Source: Neisseria shayeganii 871
Lineage (GTDB): Bacteria > Pseudomonadota > Gammaproteobacteria > Burkholderiales > Neisseriaceae
DNA: 34,110 bases
Direction of reading: 5' to 3'
NCBI RefSeq assembly: GCF_000226875.1
Contig: NZ_JH164926.1
Coordinates: 1,424,034 to 1,458,143 of the forward strand
Made by a program: the position numbers and the translations under genes. Shown in pieces: positions 24,635 to 31,813 of the stretch. The notes under the pieces were generated by a model that worked only from the letters and a program-made list of their open reading frames with translations, was not told where the DNA came from and searched no databases. Within the stretch, counting starts at the first letter, position 1. Each line of letters opens with the position of its first letter.

Positions 24635-24841
24635 TCAACGCCGGCTGCCTGCTTCCACGCCGACGCCGATTTGGCCATAGGCTTCGCTGCGGCTGCCGCT
24701 GTCTGCGCCTACGCTACCGCGCACGCCGATGTGGCTGTTGCCGCCGCCGATGCCAACGCCGACACCCACGCCGGCCGAGCAGGCGGCCAAGCCCCATACT
24801 GCGGCCAATGCAAGTGCATAAACCGATAATTGCTTACGCAT
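24635..24841 (-). CDS. small Gly/Val-rich putative lipoprotein
   Basis: 68 residues: a signal peptide with lipobox GLAAC (Cys 21), then a glycine/valine/serine-rich stretch (AGVGVGVGIGGGNSHIGVRG). AAGGAG lies 6 nt before the ATG. It starts 3 nt after the gamma-carbonic anhydrase stop, so the two form an operon. The repetitive mature part has no recognisable function. Confidence 0.8.
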   Translation of the reverse strand: MRKQLSVYALALAAVWGLAACSAGVGVGVGIGGGNSHIGVRGSVGADSGSRSEAYGQIGVGVEAGSRR

Positions 24842-24844
24842 GGC

Positions 24845-25387
24845 TTACTCCTTTCCGGATTGTTTGTGGTTGTTCATCACCCGCACATAATGCGCGGCGG
24901 AATACGGCAGAAACGCACGTTCTTCCTCGGTAAGCGGGCGGACCTGCTTCACCGGCGAGCCGACATACAGGTAGCCGCTCTCCAGCCGTTTGCGCGAAGG
25001 CACCAAGCTGCCGGCGCCGATGATCACGTCGTCTTCCACCACCGCGTCATCGAGCACAATGCTGCCCATGCCCACCAGTACGCGGTTGCCGATGGTGCAG
25101 CCGTGCAGGGTAACGTGGTGGCCGATGGTGCTGTCTTCGCCGATACTCAGGGGCGAGCCTTCCGGCTTGGCGTCGTTTTTGTGGCTCACGTGCAGCATGG
25201 CGTGGTCCTGCACATTGCTGTTGCGGCCGATGCGCATGCTGTTTACGTCGCCGCGCAAGACGGCAAACGGCCACACGGAAACGTTTTCGTCCAGCACCAC
25301 GTCGCCGACTACCACTGACATGGGGTCGATGTAGCAGGAATCGTGGATTTGCGGAGCGGTATCGAGATAGGGGCGGATATTGGACAT
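24845..25387 (-). CDS. gamma-carbonic anhydrase family protein (YrdA-like)
   Basis: A 180-residue left-handed beta-helix protein. The zinc-binding histidines of the family are visible: H66 (DHAMLH), H90 and H95 (GHHVTLHGC). The ATG at 25387 gives MSNIRPYLDTAPQIHDSCYI; the 16-residue upstream extension is not conserved-looking. No strong ribosome site is seen. Bacterial YrdA-type members bind metal, but carbonic anhydrase activity is often undetected, so function is uncertain. Confidence 0.93.
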   Translation of the reverse strand: MSNIRPYLDTAPQIHDSCYIDPMSVVVGDVVLDENVSVWPFAVLRGDVNSMRIGRNSNVQDHAMLHVSHKNDAKPEGSPLSIGEDSTIGHHVTLHGCTIGNRVLVGMGSIVLDDAVVEDDVIIGAGSLVPSRKRLESGYLYVGSPVKQVRPLTEEERAFLPYSAAHYVRVMNNHKQSGKE

Positions 25388-25435
25388 GACAAAACAATCG
25401 TTAAACGGGTAAAACGGCGGCCAGTATATCGGCAA

Positions 25436-25447
25436 AGGCTACCTGAA
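25436..25447 (+). repeat. single DUS
   Basis: An exact AGGCTACCTGAA in the short gap between the yigZ stop and the gamma-carbonic anhydrase start; no partner arm. Confidence 0.8.
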
Positions 25448-25492
25448 AGCCAGCATGGGGATGTTGGCTGCCATGTGGTTTGAAGGTGTGCC

Positions 25493-26092
25493 CTAATCCA
25501 GCCGCTGCACTGCGCGGGTTTGTTCCCAGGCGGCCAGGCAGGCATCGTATTCGGCGGCGGGCACCGCCAGCAGCAGTCGGCAGTCGAGCTGCAAATCTTG
25601 TTCGAGTACCTCGGCCTGATGCTGTTTGGCAATGCGCAGGGCTTCGCTCAAATGCGGGTAGTCGCAGCGCAGGCGTACCGTGCGGCGCACCGCTTTTTCC
25701 ACCGTTTCGGCCGCCGCCAGCGCTTGGGCGGTGGCGGTTTTGTAGGCGTGGATGAGGCCGGGCACGCCCAACAGCGTGCCGCCGAAATAGCGCACCACCA
25801 CCACCAGCGTGTCGGTGAGGCCGGCGGAATCGATCTGCCCCAAGATCGGACGACCGGCGCTGCCGGCCGGCTCGCCGTCGTCGTTGGCGCGAAAACGGTT
25901 GCCGTCGGTGCCCAGGCGGTAGGCGTAGCACCAGTGGCGGGCTTTGTGGTGCGCCTGGCGCAGGGCTTCGACGTGGGTTTTGACCGTTTCGGCGTCAGCC
26001 ACCGGGTAGGCGTAGGCGATGAAGCGGCTGCCTTTGTCTTTGAATTCGGCTTCGGCGGGCGCGGCGAGGGTGCGGTAATGGGTGTTCATCAT
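25493..26092 (-). CDS. yigZ: YigZ/IMPACT family protein
   Basis: 199 residues. The N-terminal UPF0029/Impact domain has the signature GEPAGSAGRPIL and VVVVRYFGGTLLGVPGL; the C-terminal ferredoxin-like domain follows from about residue 135. The family is widespread and related to eukaryotic IMPACT, a translation-stress regulator; the bacterial role is not settled. The start is the ATG at 26092 or 26089 (double Met). It runs in the same direction as ltaE with a DUS between. Confidence 0.93.
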   Translation of the reverse strand: MMNTHYRTLAAPAEAEFKDKGSRFIAYAYPVADAETVKTHVEALRQAHHKARHWCYAYRLGTDGNRFRANDDGEPAGSAGRPILGQIDSAGLTDTLVVVVRYFGGTLLGVPGLIHAYKTATAQALAAAETVEKAVRRTVRLRCDYPHLSEALRIAKQHQAEVLEQDLQLDCRLLLAVPAAEYDACLAAWEQTRAVQRLD

Positions 26093-26133
26093 GGTGGCAA
26101 AGGGTTTTAGCCGGCAGTAAGGGGCGCTTGGTT

Positions 26134-26145
26134 TTCAGGTAGCCT
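26134..26145 (-). repeat. single DUS between ltaE and yigZ
   Basis: An exact TTCAGGTAGCCT just downstream of the ltaE stop on the minus strand; unpaired. Confidence 0.8.
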
Positions 26146-26168
26146 GAGGGCGGCGGCGTCTGATTCTG

Positions 26169-27209
26169 TCAGCCGCGGATGGCGGCCAAGAGGGCATCCA
26201 CGTGTTCGGGCTGGGTATCGTAGCTGCACATCAGGCGCACCGTGCCCTGTTGGTCCCAGTCGTAAAAGTCGAAGTGGCGGCGGGCGCGGGCCGCGGCATC
26301 CGGCGGCAGTTGGGCAAACACGGCGTTGGCTTCCACGGGGTAAAGAATGTTTGCTTCGCCGTTTTGCCGCAAACCTGCGGCCAGCCGTTGCGCCATGCGG
26401 TTGGCGTGTTCGGCATTCTGCCGCCACAGGCCGCTTTCGAGCAGCGCAATCAGCTGGGCGGAGATAAAGCGCATTTTGGATGCCAGCTGCAAGTTGATTT
26501 TGCGCAGATAGGCCAGGCCGGATACGGCTTCGGGCCGGCAAACCACCAGGCATTCGCCGAACATCAGCCCGTTTTTGGTGCCGCCGAAGGAGAGCAGGTC
26601 CACGCCGGCATCGGTACTTAAGGTTTTCAGATCGGTGTCGAGAAAGGCGGCGGCATTGGCCAGACGAGCGCCGTCCATAAACACGGCCATGCCGTGGCGG
26701 TGGGCGTAATCGGCAATCGCGCGGATTTCCTCTATTTGGTAGCAGGTGCCGCATTCGGTGCTTTGGCTCAGATACACCGCCAAGGGCTGGGCGCGGTGTT
26801 CGTTGCCCCAGCCGTGCGCTTGGCGGGCAATCAGCTCGGGCGTCAGCTTGCCATCGGGCGTGGGCACCGTCCACAGTTTGAGGCCGCCTACCGCTTGCGG
26901 TGCGGCGTTCTCGTCTTGATGGATGTGGGCGCTTTCGGCGCACACCACGGCGCCCCAGCGCGGCAGCAGGGCCTGCAGGCCGAGCACATTGGCGCCGGTG
27001 CCGTTGAACACCGGCCAGGCTTCGGCCTGTTCGCCGAAGTGCTGCCGGATCAGGGTGTGCAGGTGGGCGGTGTAGGGGTCGTTGCCGTAGGCGGACACAT
27101 GACCGCCGTTGGCTGCTTCCAGTGCGGCCATGATGTGCGGGTGAACGCCTGCGTAGTTGTCGGAAGCAAAGGAGAGGGTGTCTTGCGCGTGCAGAAGGGG
27201 AAAGGACAT
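26169..27209 (-). CDS. ltaE: low-specificity L-threonine aldolase
   Basis: A 346-residue PLP enzyme cleaving L-threonine or allo-threonine to glycine and acetaldehyde. Fold-type I features are seen: the PLP lysine K212 in SFGGTKNG, the aspartate in MDGARLANA (179-187), and the N-terminal SFASDNYAGVHPHIM. The family also contains related beta-eliminating lyases, so exact specificity is inferred. The ATG at 27209 is preceded not by a Shine-Dalgarno site but by a one-mismatch DUS (27212-27223). Confidence 0.92.
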   Translation of the reverse strand: MSFPLLHAQDTLSFASDNYAGVHPHIMAALEAANGGHVSAYGNDPYTAHLHTLIRQHFGEQAEAWPVFNGTGANVLGLQALLPRWGAVVCAESAHIHQDENAAPQAVGGLKLWTVPTPDGKLTPELIARQAHGWGNEHRAQPLAVYLSQSTECGTCYQIEEIRAIADYAHRHGMAVFMDGARLANAAAFLDTDLKTLSTDAGVDLLSFGGTKNGLMFGECLVVCRPEAVSGLAYLRKINLQLASKMRFISAQLIALLESGLWRQNAEHANRMAQRLAAGLRQNGEANILYPVEANAVFAQLPPDAAARARRHFDFYDWDQQGTVRLMCSYDTQPEHVDALLAAIRG

Positions 27210-27434
27210 GGTTCAGGTAGCCCGGAAAATTCGCAGAGGCGCATTGTAACGCCCGAAGGCCGGACAAAACCACCGGCGGCGGCAGAGAAGGCCGCCGACA
27301 GGGCGGCAGGCTGCGCAAACCAATTGCTATTTTCTTGATCTTGCGCATGGTTTTTCTGCATGATTGCGGTTATCTTGTGCAAACGTATTGATGCTCTAGC
27401 ATCTGTGGGTAGCAAAGCGGCGTGGTGGGTGAAG

Positions 27435-27525
27435 CGGTTTTTCGCGGCAAAACCGTGTATTCTGGGCGGCAATGTGCGCAAGACTGGCCACTTTGCCAGC
27501 ATGGACAAGGCAGCAGATGCGGCTT
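27435..27525. repeat. decayed intergenic repeat, family 2, copy D (interrupted)
   Basis: AGCGGTTTTTCGCGGCAAAAC, GCGCAAGACTGGCCACTTTGC and GCAGCAGATGCGGCTT resemble the copies at 17070 and 31385. The similarity ends exactly where MITE copy 4 begins, so the MITE probably inserted into this older repeat. Confidence 0.5.
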
Positions 27526-27692
27526 GAGACCTTTGCAAAACCCCCATCTGCGGCGCATTTCTGCGTTGTGTGCTGCTCGCTCGCTTGCCTATCTATATGA
27601 TATGTCTGTCCCACAGGGATTCCTGGCGTTCACGTTCGCTGCGCTGCTACGCCTTGAACTGCATCCACATCTGAGGGTTTTGCAAAGGTCTC
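27526..27692 (+). mobile_element. MITE-like element, copy 4 (167 bp, short form)
   Basis: Starts GAGACCTTTGCAAAACCCCC and ends GGGTTTTGCAAAGGTCTC, flanked by GGCTT on both sides (5-bp duplication). It lies between ltaE and the AraC-type gene and may influence transcription of the latter. Confidence 0.87.
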
Positions 27693-27796
27693 GGCTTGTG
27701 AAGCGGATCGCGAGACAAAGTTGCGAAGTGAACATTCCGCTCCGGCACGCAATGTCAGCAGCGCCGGTGCACGCCGGAACCAGAGGAGGAAACGCC

Positions 27797-28729
27797 GTGT
27801 GGACCCATCTCGATACCGCCCGTCTGCCGCCGGAGGATAAAGCCCGAGCCTGGCGGGACGGCATCATCCAAGCTTATTACACACTGAATGTGGAAATCGC
27901 CGATGTCCGCCGTTTCAAGGGCTACCTGAGCCGTTTGGCCGCCGGCGATGTGGAGCTGTCGTATCTGCAAAATACGGCGGTGCGTTATGTGCGCGGCGGT
28001 GTGCCCAAGCAAACCGATGAGGATGCGTTTTTACTGGCGCTGCCACTGAACGGCCCGATCCGCTACACCTGCGAAGAGCGTGCTTCTGAAGTGCGGCCCG
28101 GCTGTTTTTTGCTGCAACACAGCCTGTTGCCCTACACCTTTGCCTGCCCGCAGCCGGTGCACATGTGGGTGGTGAAAATCGACGGCCCACGCCTGCGCAG
28201 CCTGTGTCGGCGGCCGGAAGGTTTGTGTCGGGAAGCGCAGCAGGCGCAAACGGCCAAAGCCGAATTTCTCGCCGCTTATCTGCCCTTGGCGTTCCGGCAA
28301 CTGAAAGCCCATCAGGATGATGCGGCGCAAAGCGGCTTGATTGTGCGCCATTTGGTAGAGCTGGTGGCGCTGCTGCTCAACGAGTCGGCGGCCGCTTTGA
28401 CGGCACCGGACAATGCTGTGTTGCAGGCACATCTGCTGCGTATCCAGCAGTATGTGCGCGAGCATTTGTCGCAAACCGACCTCACCGCCGCCGCCTGCCG
28501 TATTTCGTCCCGCTACCTGCATTTGGTTTTCCGCCACCACGGCCTACGTTTTTCCGCCTGGCTCAAAGAACAGCGCCTGCAACAGGCCTATGCCTTGCTC
28601 AGCAGCGGCAGCTATCCGTTTTCCCTGGCTTTCCTGGCCCACCGTTGCGGCTTCGGCAGCACGGCCTATTTCAACAACCAATTCAGGCAGCGTTTCCATA
28701 TTCGGCCGCAAGATTTGGCCGGCCGCTGA
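27797..28729 (+). CDS. AraC/XylS-family transcriptional regulator
   Basis: 310 residues. The N-terminal half (from WTHLDTARLPPEDKARAWRDGI, through about residue 180) resembles the AraC-binding-like domain of FeaR-type regulators. The C-terminal about 100 residues hold two helix-turn-helix units, with the second helix region SRYLHLVFRHHGLRFSAWLKEQRL and the closing signature FLAHRCGFGSTAYFNNQFRQRF. The frame is open far upstream through a MITE, but the start is best placed at the GTG at 27797, 7 nt after GAGGAGG. Inducer and targets are unknown; no catabolic operon is adjacent. Confidence 0.9.
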   Translation: MWTHLDTARLPPEDKARAWRDGIIQAYYTLNVEIADVRRFKGYLSRLAAGDVELSYLQNTAVRYVRGGVPKQTDEDAFLLALPLNGPIRYTCEERASEVRPGCFLLQHSLLPYTFACPQPVHMWVVKIDGPRLRSLCRRPEGLCREAQQAQTAKAEFLAAYLPLAFRQLKAHQDDAAQSGLIVRHLVELVALLLNESAAALTAPDNAVLQAHLLRIQQYVREHLSQTDLTAAACRISSRYLHLVFRHHGLRFSAWLKEQRLQQAYALLSSGSYPFSLAFLAHRCGFGSTAYFNNQFRQRFHIRPQDLAGR

Positions 28730-28803
28730 TTTTTCGCCCCCACAACTAACAGCCCGATGCCTTTGCACCACCCGTCCTCATCCAGCATCCGAAACTTCAG
28801 CCT

Positions 28804-28970
28804 GAGACCTTTGCAAAACCCTCAGATGTGGATGCAGTTCAAGGCGTAGCAGCGCAGCGAACGTGAACGCCAGGAATCCCTGTGGGACAGACATATCATA
28901 TAGATAGGCAAGTGAACGAGCAGCACACAACACAGAAATGCGCCGCAGATGGAGGTTTTGCAAAGGTCTC
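28804..28970 (-). mobile_element. MITE-like element, copy 5 (167 bp, short form, inverted)
   Basis: Starts GAGACCTTTGCAAAACCCTC and ends GAGGTTTTGCAAAGGTCTC, in the orientation opposite to copies 1, 3 and 4. The left flank is CAGCCT, with TTCAG just before (possibly a deleted DUS). The right flank is AGGCTAC, a truncated DUS. Confidence 0.85.
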
Positions 28971-29039
28971 AGGCTACGGTTTCGGATGTTTTCCTTGGTT
29001 TTGGCCAAATTCCCCTGCTTTTTAGGCAATCCGCCACCT

Positions 29040-29372
29040 TTTAGGCAGCAACAGGCACATTAGGGTCTGTTGCCCGCTTTCAGCAGGTTCACCCACATCG
29101 CCTTCGGATGGCCTTGTATTCGTACCTTAATTCAGACCCCAATAGGCCGACCGGGCGTAAGGGAATGTACGCTGCGGGATACCGAAGCTTTGTTTCGCCA
29201 ACTGGCGCACTTTCGACGGTCGGCGGTTCGCCAGTTCTGTTCTCGGTTTAACGACCAGCCTCGCAGTGTGCATTTTGCATGGCCGTCTTCCAGCCTCCGT
29301 CTTGCCAATATTGCCTGTTTGCTGCGCTGCCGTCGCCTTTGTCCGCATATGGAGATATTTTGCAAAGGTCTC
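29040..29372 (-). pseudogene. remnant of an IS5-like (IS1106-type) transposase and right end
   Basis: On the minus strand the frame near 29150-29250 encodes residues such as VRQLAKQSFGIPQRTFPYARSAYWGL. These resemble the C-terminal part of IS5-family transposases known from Neisseria. The downstream bases TGTTGCCCGCTTTCAGCAGG and ATCGCCTTCGGATGGCC match that element too, as I recall it. Most of the gene is missing and frames are broken. The right end, CATATGGAGATATTTTGC then AAAGGTCTC (to 29372), resembles the right end of the MITE-like copies. Identification is from memory, not a database search. Confidence 0.65.
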
Positions 29373-29475
29373 GGATTGTTTTTTTTAAGGCTCGGCAGTG
29401 CGGTTTGAAAGCCATTACGGGCGGGGATGTGCTGTCTAGGTGAGACGCTCAAGACAGGCTATAATCCAACGCGTT

Positions 29476-29493
29476 CTGTCATCTTTCTGTCAT
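29476..29493 (+). promoter_or_regulatory. Pho box (predicted PhoB site) upstream of the Na/Pi cotransporter
   Basis: CTGTCAT-CTTT-CTGTCAT: two perfect 7-bp half-sites with 11-bp spacing, 43 bp before the start codon. A weak -10 (CAGAAC, 29503-29508) lies at nearly the distance used in PhoB-activated promoters. A perfect TATAAT (29460-29465) lies upstream instead. A 9-bp inverted repeat (CGTTCTGTC 29473-29481 region and GACAGAACG 29501-29509) brackets the box. Confidence 0.72.
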
Positions 29494-29536
29494 ATTTGCC
29501 GACAGAACGGCCCGTTCCCACTCTCCCTGTATCGCT

Positions 29537-31303
29537 ATGAAAAAACTGCCTTTAAAAACCTTGTTTTCGCTTGTGTTGCTGGCCGTTTTGGCCGCTTCTT
29601 TCTGGTACAGCACCGCTTGGCTGAAGCTCTGCTACGGCTTGGCTTTGTTTTTGTTCGGCATGCAGTGTATTGAGGAGGGCTTGCACAATGCCGCCGGCGG
29701 CACCCTGGAGCGTTTGATGGCCAAAAGCACGGCCACGGCGGGCAAGGGTTTGCTGTTCGGCATCGGCGCCACCTTTGTGCTGCAGTCCAGCACCTTGGTG
29801 TCTTTGCTCACCATCGCCTTCCTCAGCACGGGCCTGATTACCTTGGCCGGCGGCATTGCGATTATTTTGGGCACCAACCTCGGCGCCACCAGCGGCATCT
29901 GGCTGTTGGCGCTGGCCGGACAGAGCATCAGCTTGAGCCCGATAGCGGTGCCGATGCTGGTATTCGGCATTTTGGCCAGTTTTTTCAACAATAAAAGCAA
30001 AGCGGTCGGCCGGGTGCTGGTGGGCATTTCGCTGATTTTCTTAGGCATTGATGCGATTAAAGACGGCTTTCAGGCCTTGGGCGGGCAAGTGGATTTTGCG
30101 TCGCTGCGTTTCAACGGCGTGGCCGAAATCGCGATTTTCTGCGGCATCGGCCTCTTGCTGACCATTGTGCTGCAGTCTTCGCACGCCACGCTGATTCTGA
30201 CCTTGGCAGCTTTGGCCGGCGGGCAGATCAGCGTGACACAGGGTTTTGCGATTGCCATCGGCTCGAATGTGGGCAGCAGCGTATCGACCGCATTCGTGGG
30301 CATGCTCGGCAGCGACCGCAGCGGCCAGCGTTTGGCTTTGGCACATTTGGCGTTTAACGTGGTGACCGCCGTGCTGTCGTTGATTCTGTGGTGGCCTTTG
30401 AGCCGGTTGGTCATCGGTTTGGCCGATTGGACAGGCATGGGCAATCTGCTGCAGCTGGCTTTGTTCCACACGCTGTTTAACGGCTTGGGCTTGGCCGTTT
30501 TTTGGAAGCTGCAGCAGCGCTTAGCCGACAAACTGCTGCAATGGCTACCTGAAAAGGCGGAAACCAGCCTGTTGCCGGAAAACAGCACACCGGTGCGGGC
30601 ACGCTACCTGAACGACAATATGCTGCGTTCGGGCGATACCGCCGTGCGGGCAGTTTTTCAAGAAGTGGGCCACTTGAATACCTTGGGTACAGAGGTGATT
30701 TGCCATGTGCTCTTTATTCCGGTGGCGCACCTGTACAAGGAAGAAGAAGAGGAATTGCCGCCGCCCCAAGCGCCACTGCATCTGAACGCTCAGGCGTATT
30801 ACGAAAGCCAAATCAAACCGCTGTACAGCGAATTGTTGGATTTCACGGGTAAGACCGATATCGAAGGCGACAGCCAGCAGCAACGGTTGGCCACTGCACA
30901 CGAAGCGGCTTGGCAAATAGTGGAAATCGTCAAAGAGAGCAAACACCTGCAAAAAAATATGCAGCAGTATCTGCAACAACCCGATGCGCCTGTGTTCAAA
31001 GACTATCTCCGCCTGCGCAAGCATTTATTCAAAACCCTGCGCCTGTTTCGGGAAATCAACGCCCTCCCCTTGCAGTCGGCGCAGCGCAGTGAGCGCATGG
31101 CGCAACTGGAGGCACATACGGCCAGCCTGGAAACATTCCGCGCCCGTGTGTTGGTCAAGCTGCGCAGCGGCAAGCTAGGCGGCTGGCAAACCTCTTCTTT
31201 AATGAACGACATCAACTATGCGCGGCGCATCGGGCAGGGCATTGTAGAAATCTTGCAAATTTTGGAAGCGGCGGAACAACAGCGGCAGGCAGTCAGCATC
31301 TAG
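29537..31303 (+). CDS. Na+/phosphate cotransporter family protein with C-terminal PhoU-like domain (YjbB/NptA type)
   Basis: 588 residues. The membrane part (1-330) is two inverted PNaS repeats with the signature QSS motifs at 83-85 (VLQSSTLVSLL) and 213-215 (VLQSSHATLIL), and GTNLGATSG and GSNVGSS after them. The cytoplasmic tail (about 350-588) is helical and PhoU-like. E. coli YjbB of this architecture promotes phosphate export; NptA types import it, so direction is not certain. A perfect Pho box upstream ties it to phosphate supply. Two DUS-like motifs occur inside the gene (30542-30553 and 30603-30613), encoding WLPEK and RYLND. Confidence 0.94.
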   Translation: MKKLPLKTLFSLVLLAVLAASFWYSTAWLKLCYGLALFLFGMQCIEEGLHNAAGGTLERLMAKSTATAGKGLLFGIGATFVLQSSTLVSLLTIAFLSTGLITLAGGIAIILGTNLGATSGIWLLALAGQSISLSPIAVPMLVFGILASFFNNKSKAVGRVLVGISLIFLGIDAIKDGFQALGGQVDFASLRFNGVAEIAIFCGIGLLLTIVLQSSHATLILTLAALAGGQISVTQGFAIAIGSNVGSSVSTAFVGMLGSDRSGQRLALAHLAFNVVTAVLSLILWWPLSRLVIGLADWTGMGNLLQLALFHTLFNGLGLAVFWKLQQRLADKLLQWLPEKAETSLLPENSTPVRARYLNDNMLRSGDTAVRAVFQEVGHLNTLGTEVICHVLFIPVAHLYKEEEEELPPPQAPLHLNAQAYYESQIKPLYSELLDFTGKTDIEGDSQQQRLATAHEAAWQIVEIVKESKHLQKNMQQYLQQPDAPVFKDYLRLRKHLFKTLRLFREINALPLQSAQRSERMAQLEAHTASLETFRARVLVKLRSGKLGGWQTSSLMNDINYARRIGQGIVEILQILEAAEQQRQAVSI

Positions 31304-31384
31304 GCCATGTGAGGCGTTTTGCCGACCAACAATCGGTCCGAATACAGCACCGTTTAGGGTGTGCGGCCGTTTGGCTGGCTTAGC

Positions 31385-31545
31385 GGTTTGGGGACGGTAA
31401 AGCCCCGTATGCTAAGCAGAGCGTGCGGCAAGATTGGACACCTTGCGAACATTTCCCTTATCCCGAGCGGGCGACGCCGCAGACGGGGGCGTTTGACCGC
31501 AAACAACCACCATTATGCCAACTGACAACACGCCCCAAAACAGCA
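31385..31545. repeat. decayed intergenic repeat, family 2, copy C
   Basis: In the gene-free stretch 31304-31597. AGCGGTTTGGGGACGGTAAA, GCGGCAAGATTGGACACCTT and CGCCGCAGACGGGGGCGTTT follow the order of the copies at 27435 and 18310, with many changes. No protein is supported. Confidence 0.5.
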
Positions 31546-31597
31546 ACATCGGCTTTTGCAGCGAGCGTATTAAGAAACCATCCATACACCGCGACGC

Positions 31598-31626
31598 TTG
31601 CAGAGAAGAAGCAGGGTCTCTATAAT
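31598..31626 (+). promoter_or_regulatory. promoter of the manganese riboswitch transcript
   Basis: -35 TTGCAG (31598-31603), 17-bp spacer, perfect -10 TATAAT (31621-31626). Transcription would begin near 31633, just before the aptamer. Confidence 0.7.
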
Positions 31627-31637
31627 CGGCCCCACTT

Positions 31638-31784
31638 CTTGAGGGAGTAGTCGTCCGGGCTGTTTCAGGTAGCCCGGAGCCCTAATCAACAGATTTGCCC
31701 AATCGGGCATGGTTACGGCGTCCCCTGCGGGATTGATGAGACTTAAGACGGCAATGCCCCTTGGCGGGCGGATTTTGCCGTCTT
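31638..31784 (+). promoter_or_regulatory. yybP-ykoY (Mn2+) riboswitch with overlapping terminator
   Basis: Recognised by GAGGGAGTAGTCG near the 5' end, then TCAACAGATTTGCCC, CATGGTTACGGCG and GATTGATGAGACTTAAGAC. The closing helix P1 pairs CTTGAG (31638-31643) with CTTAAG (31742-31747). An intrinsic terminator pairs AAGACGGCAA (31745-31754) with TTGCCGTCTT (31775-31784) before TTTG. The two helices share bases 31745-31747, so metal-stabilised P1 should prevent the terminator and switch the gene on. The stem-loop TCCGGGCT-GTTTCAGGT-AGCCCGGA (31654-31678) contains an 11/12 DUS. The downstream gene is a manganese-exporter family member, as expected. Confidence 0.85.
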
Positions 31785-31813
31785 TTTGTTTGATCGCCCG
31801 CCAGGTAATGAGT

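Noticed and set aside
27422..27796. N-terminal extension of the AraC-type regulator through MITE copy 4
   Set aside because: The extension is translated repeat sequence, lacks conservation features, and a GTG with a strong ribosome site marks the true start at 27797.
31423..31650. 75-codon plus-strand frame upstream of the riboswitch
   Set aside because: It spans decayed repeat, promoter and the aptamer 5' end; no ribosome site or domain.
31709..31813. N-terminal extension of the manganese exporter
   Set aside because: It would be translated from the riboswitch and terminator; the family start is MDAFFSSTVLVALAEIGDKTQ-like at 31814.
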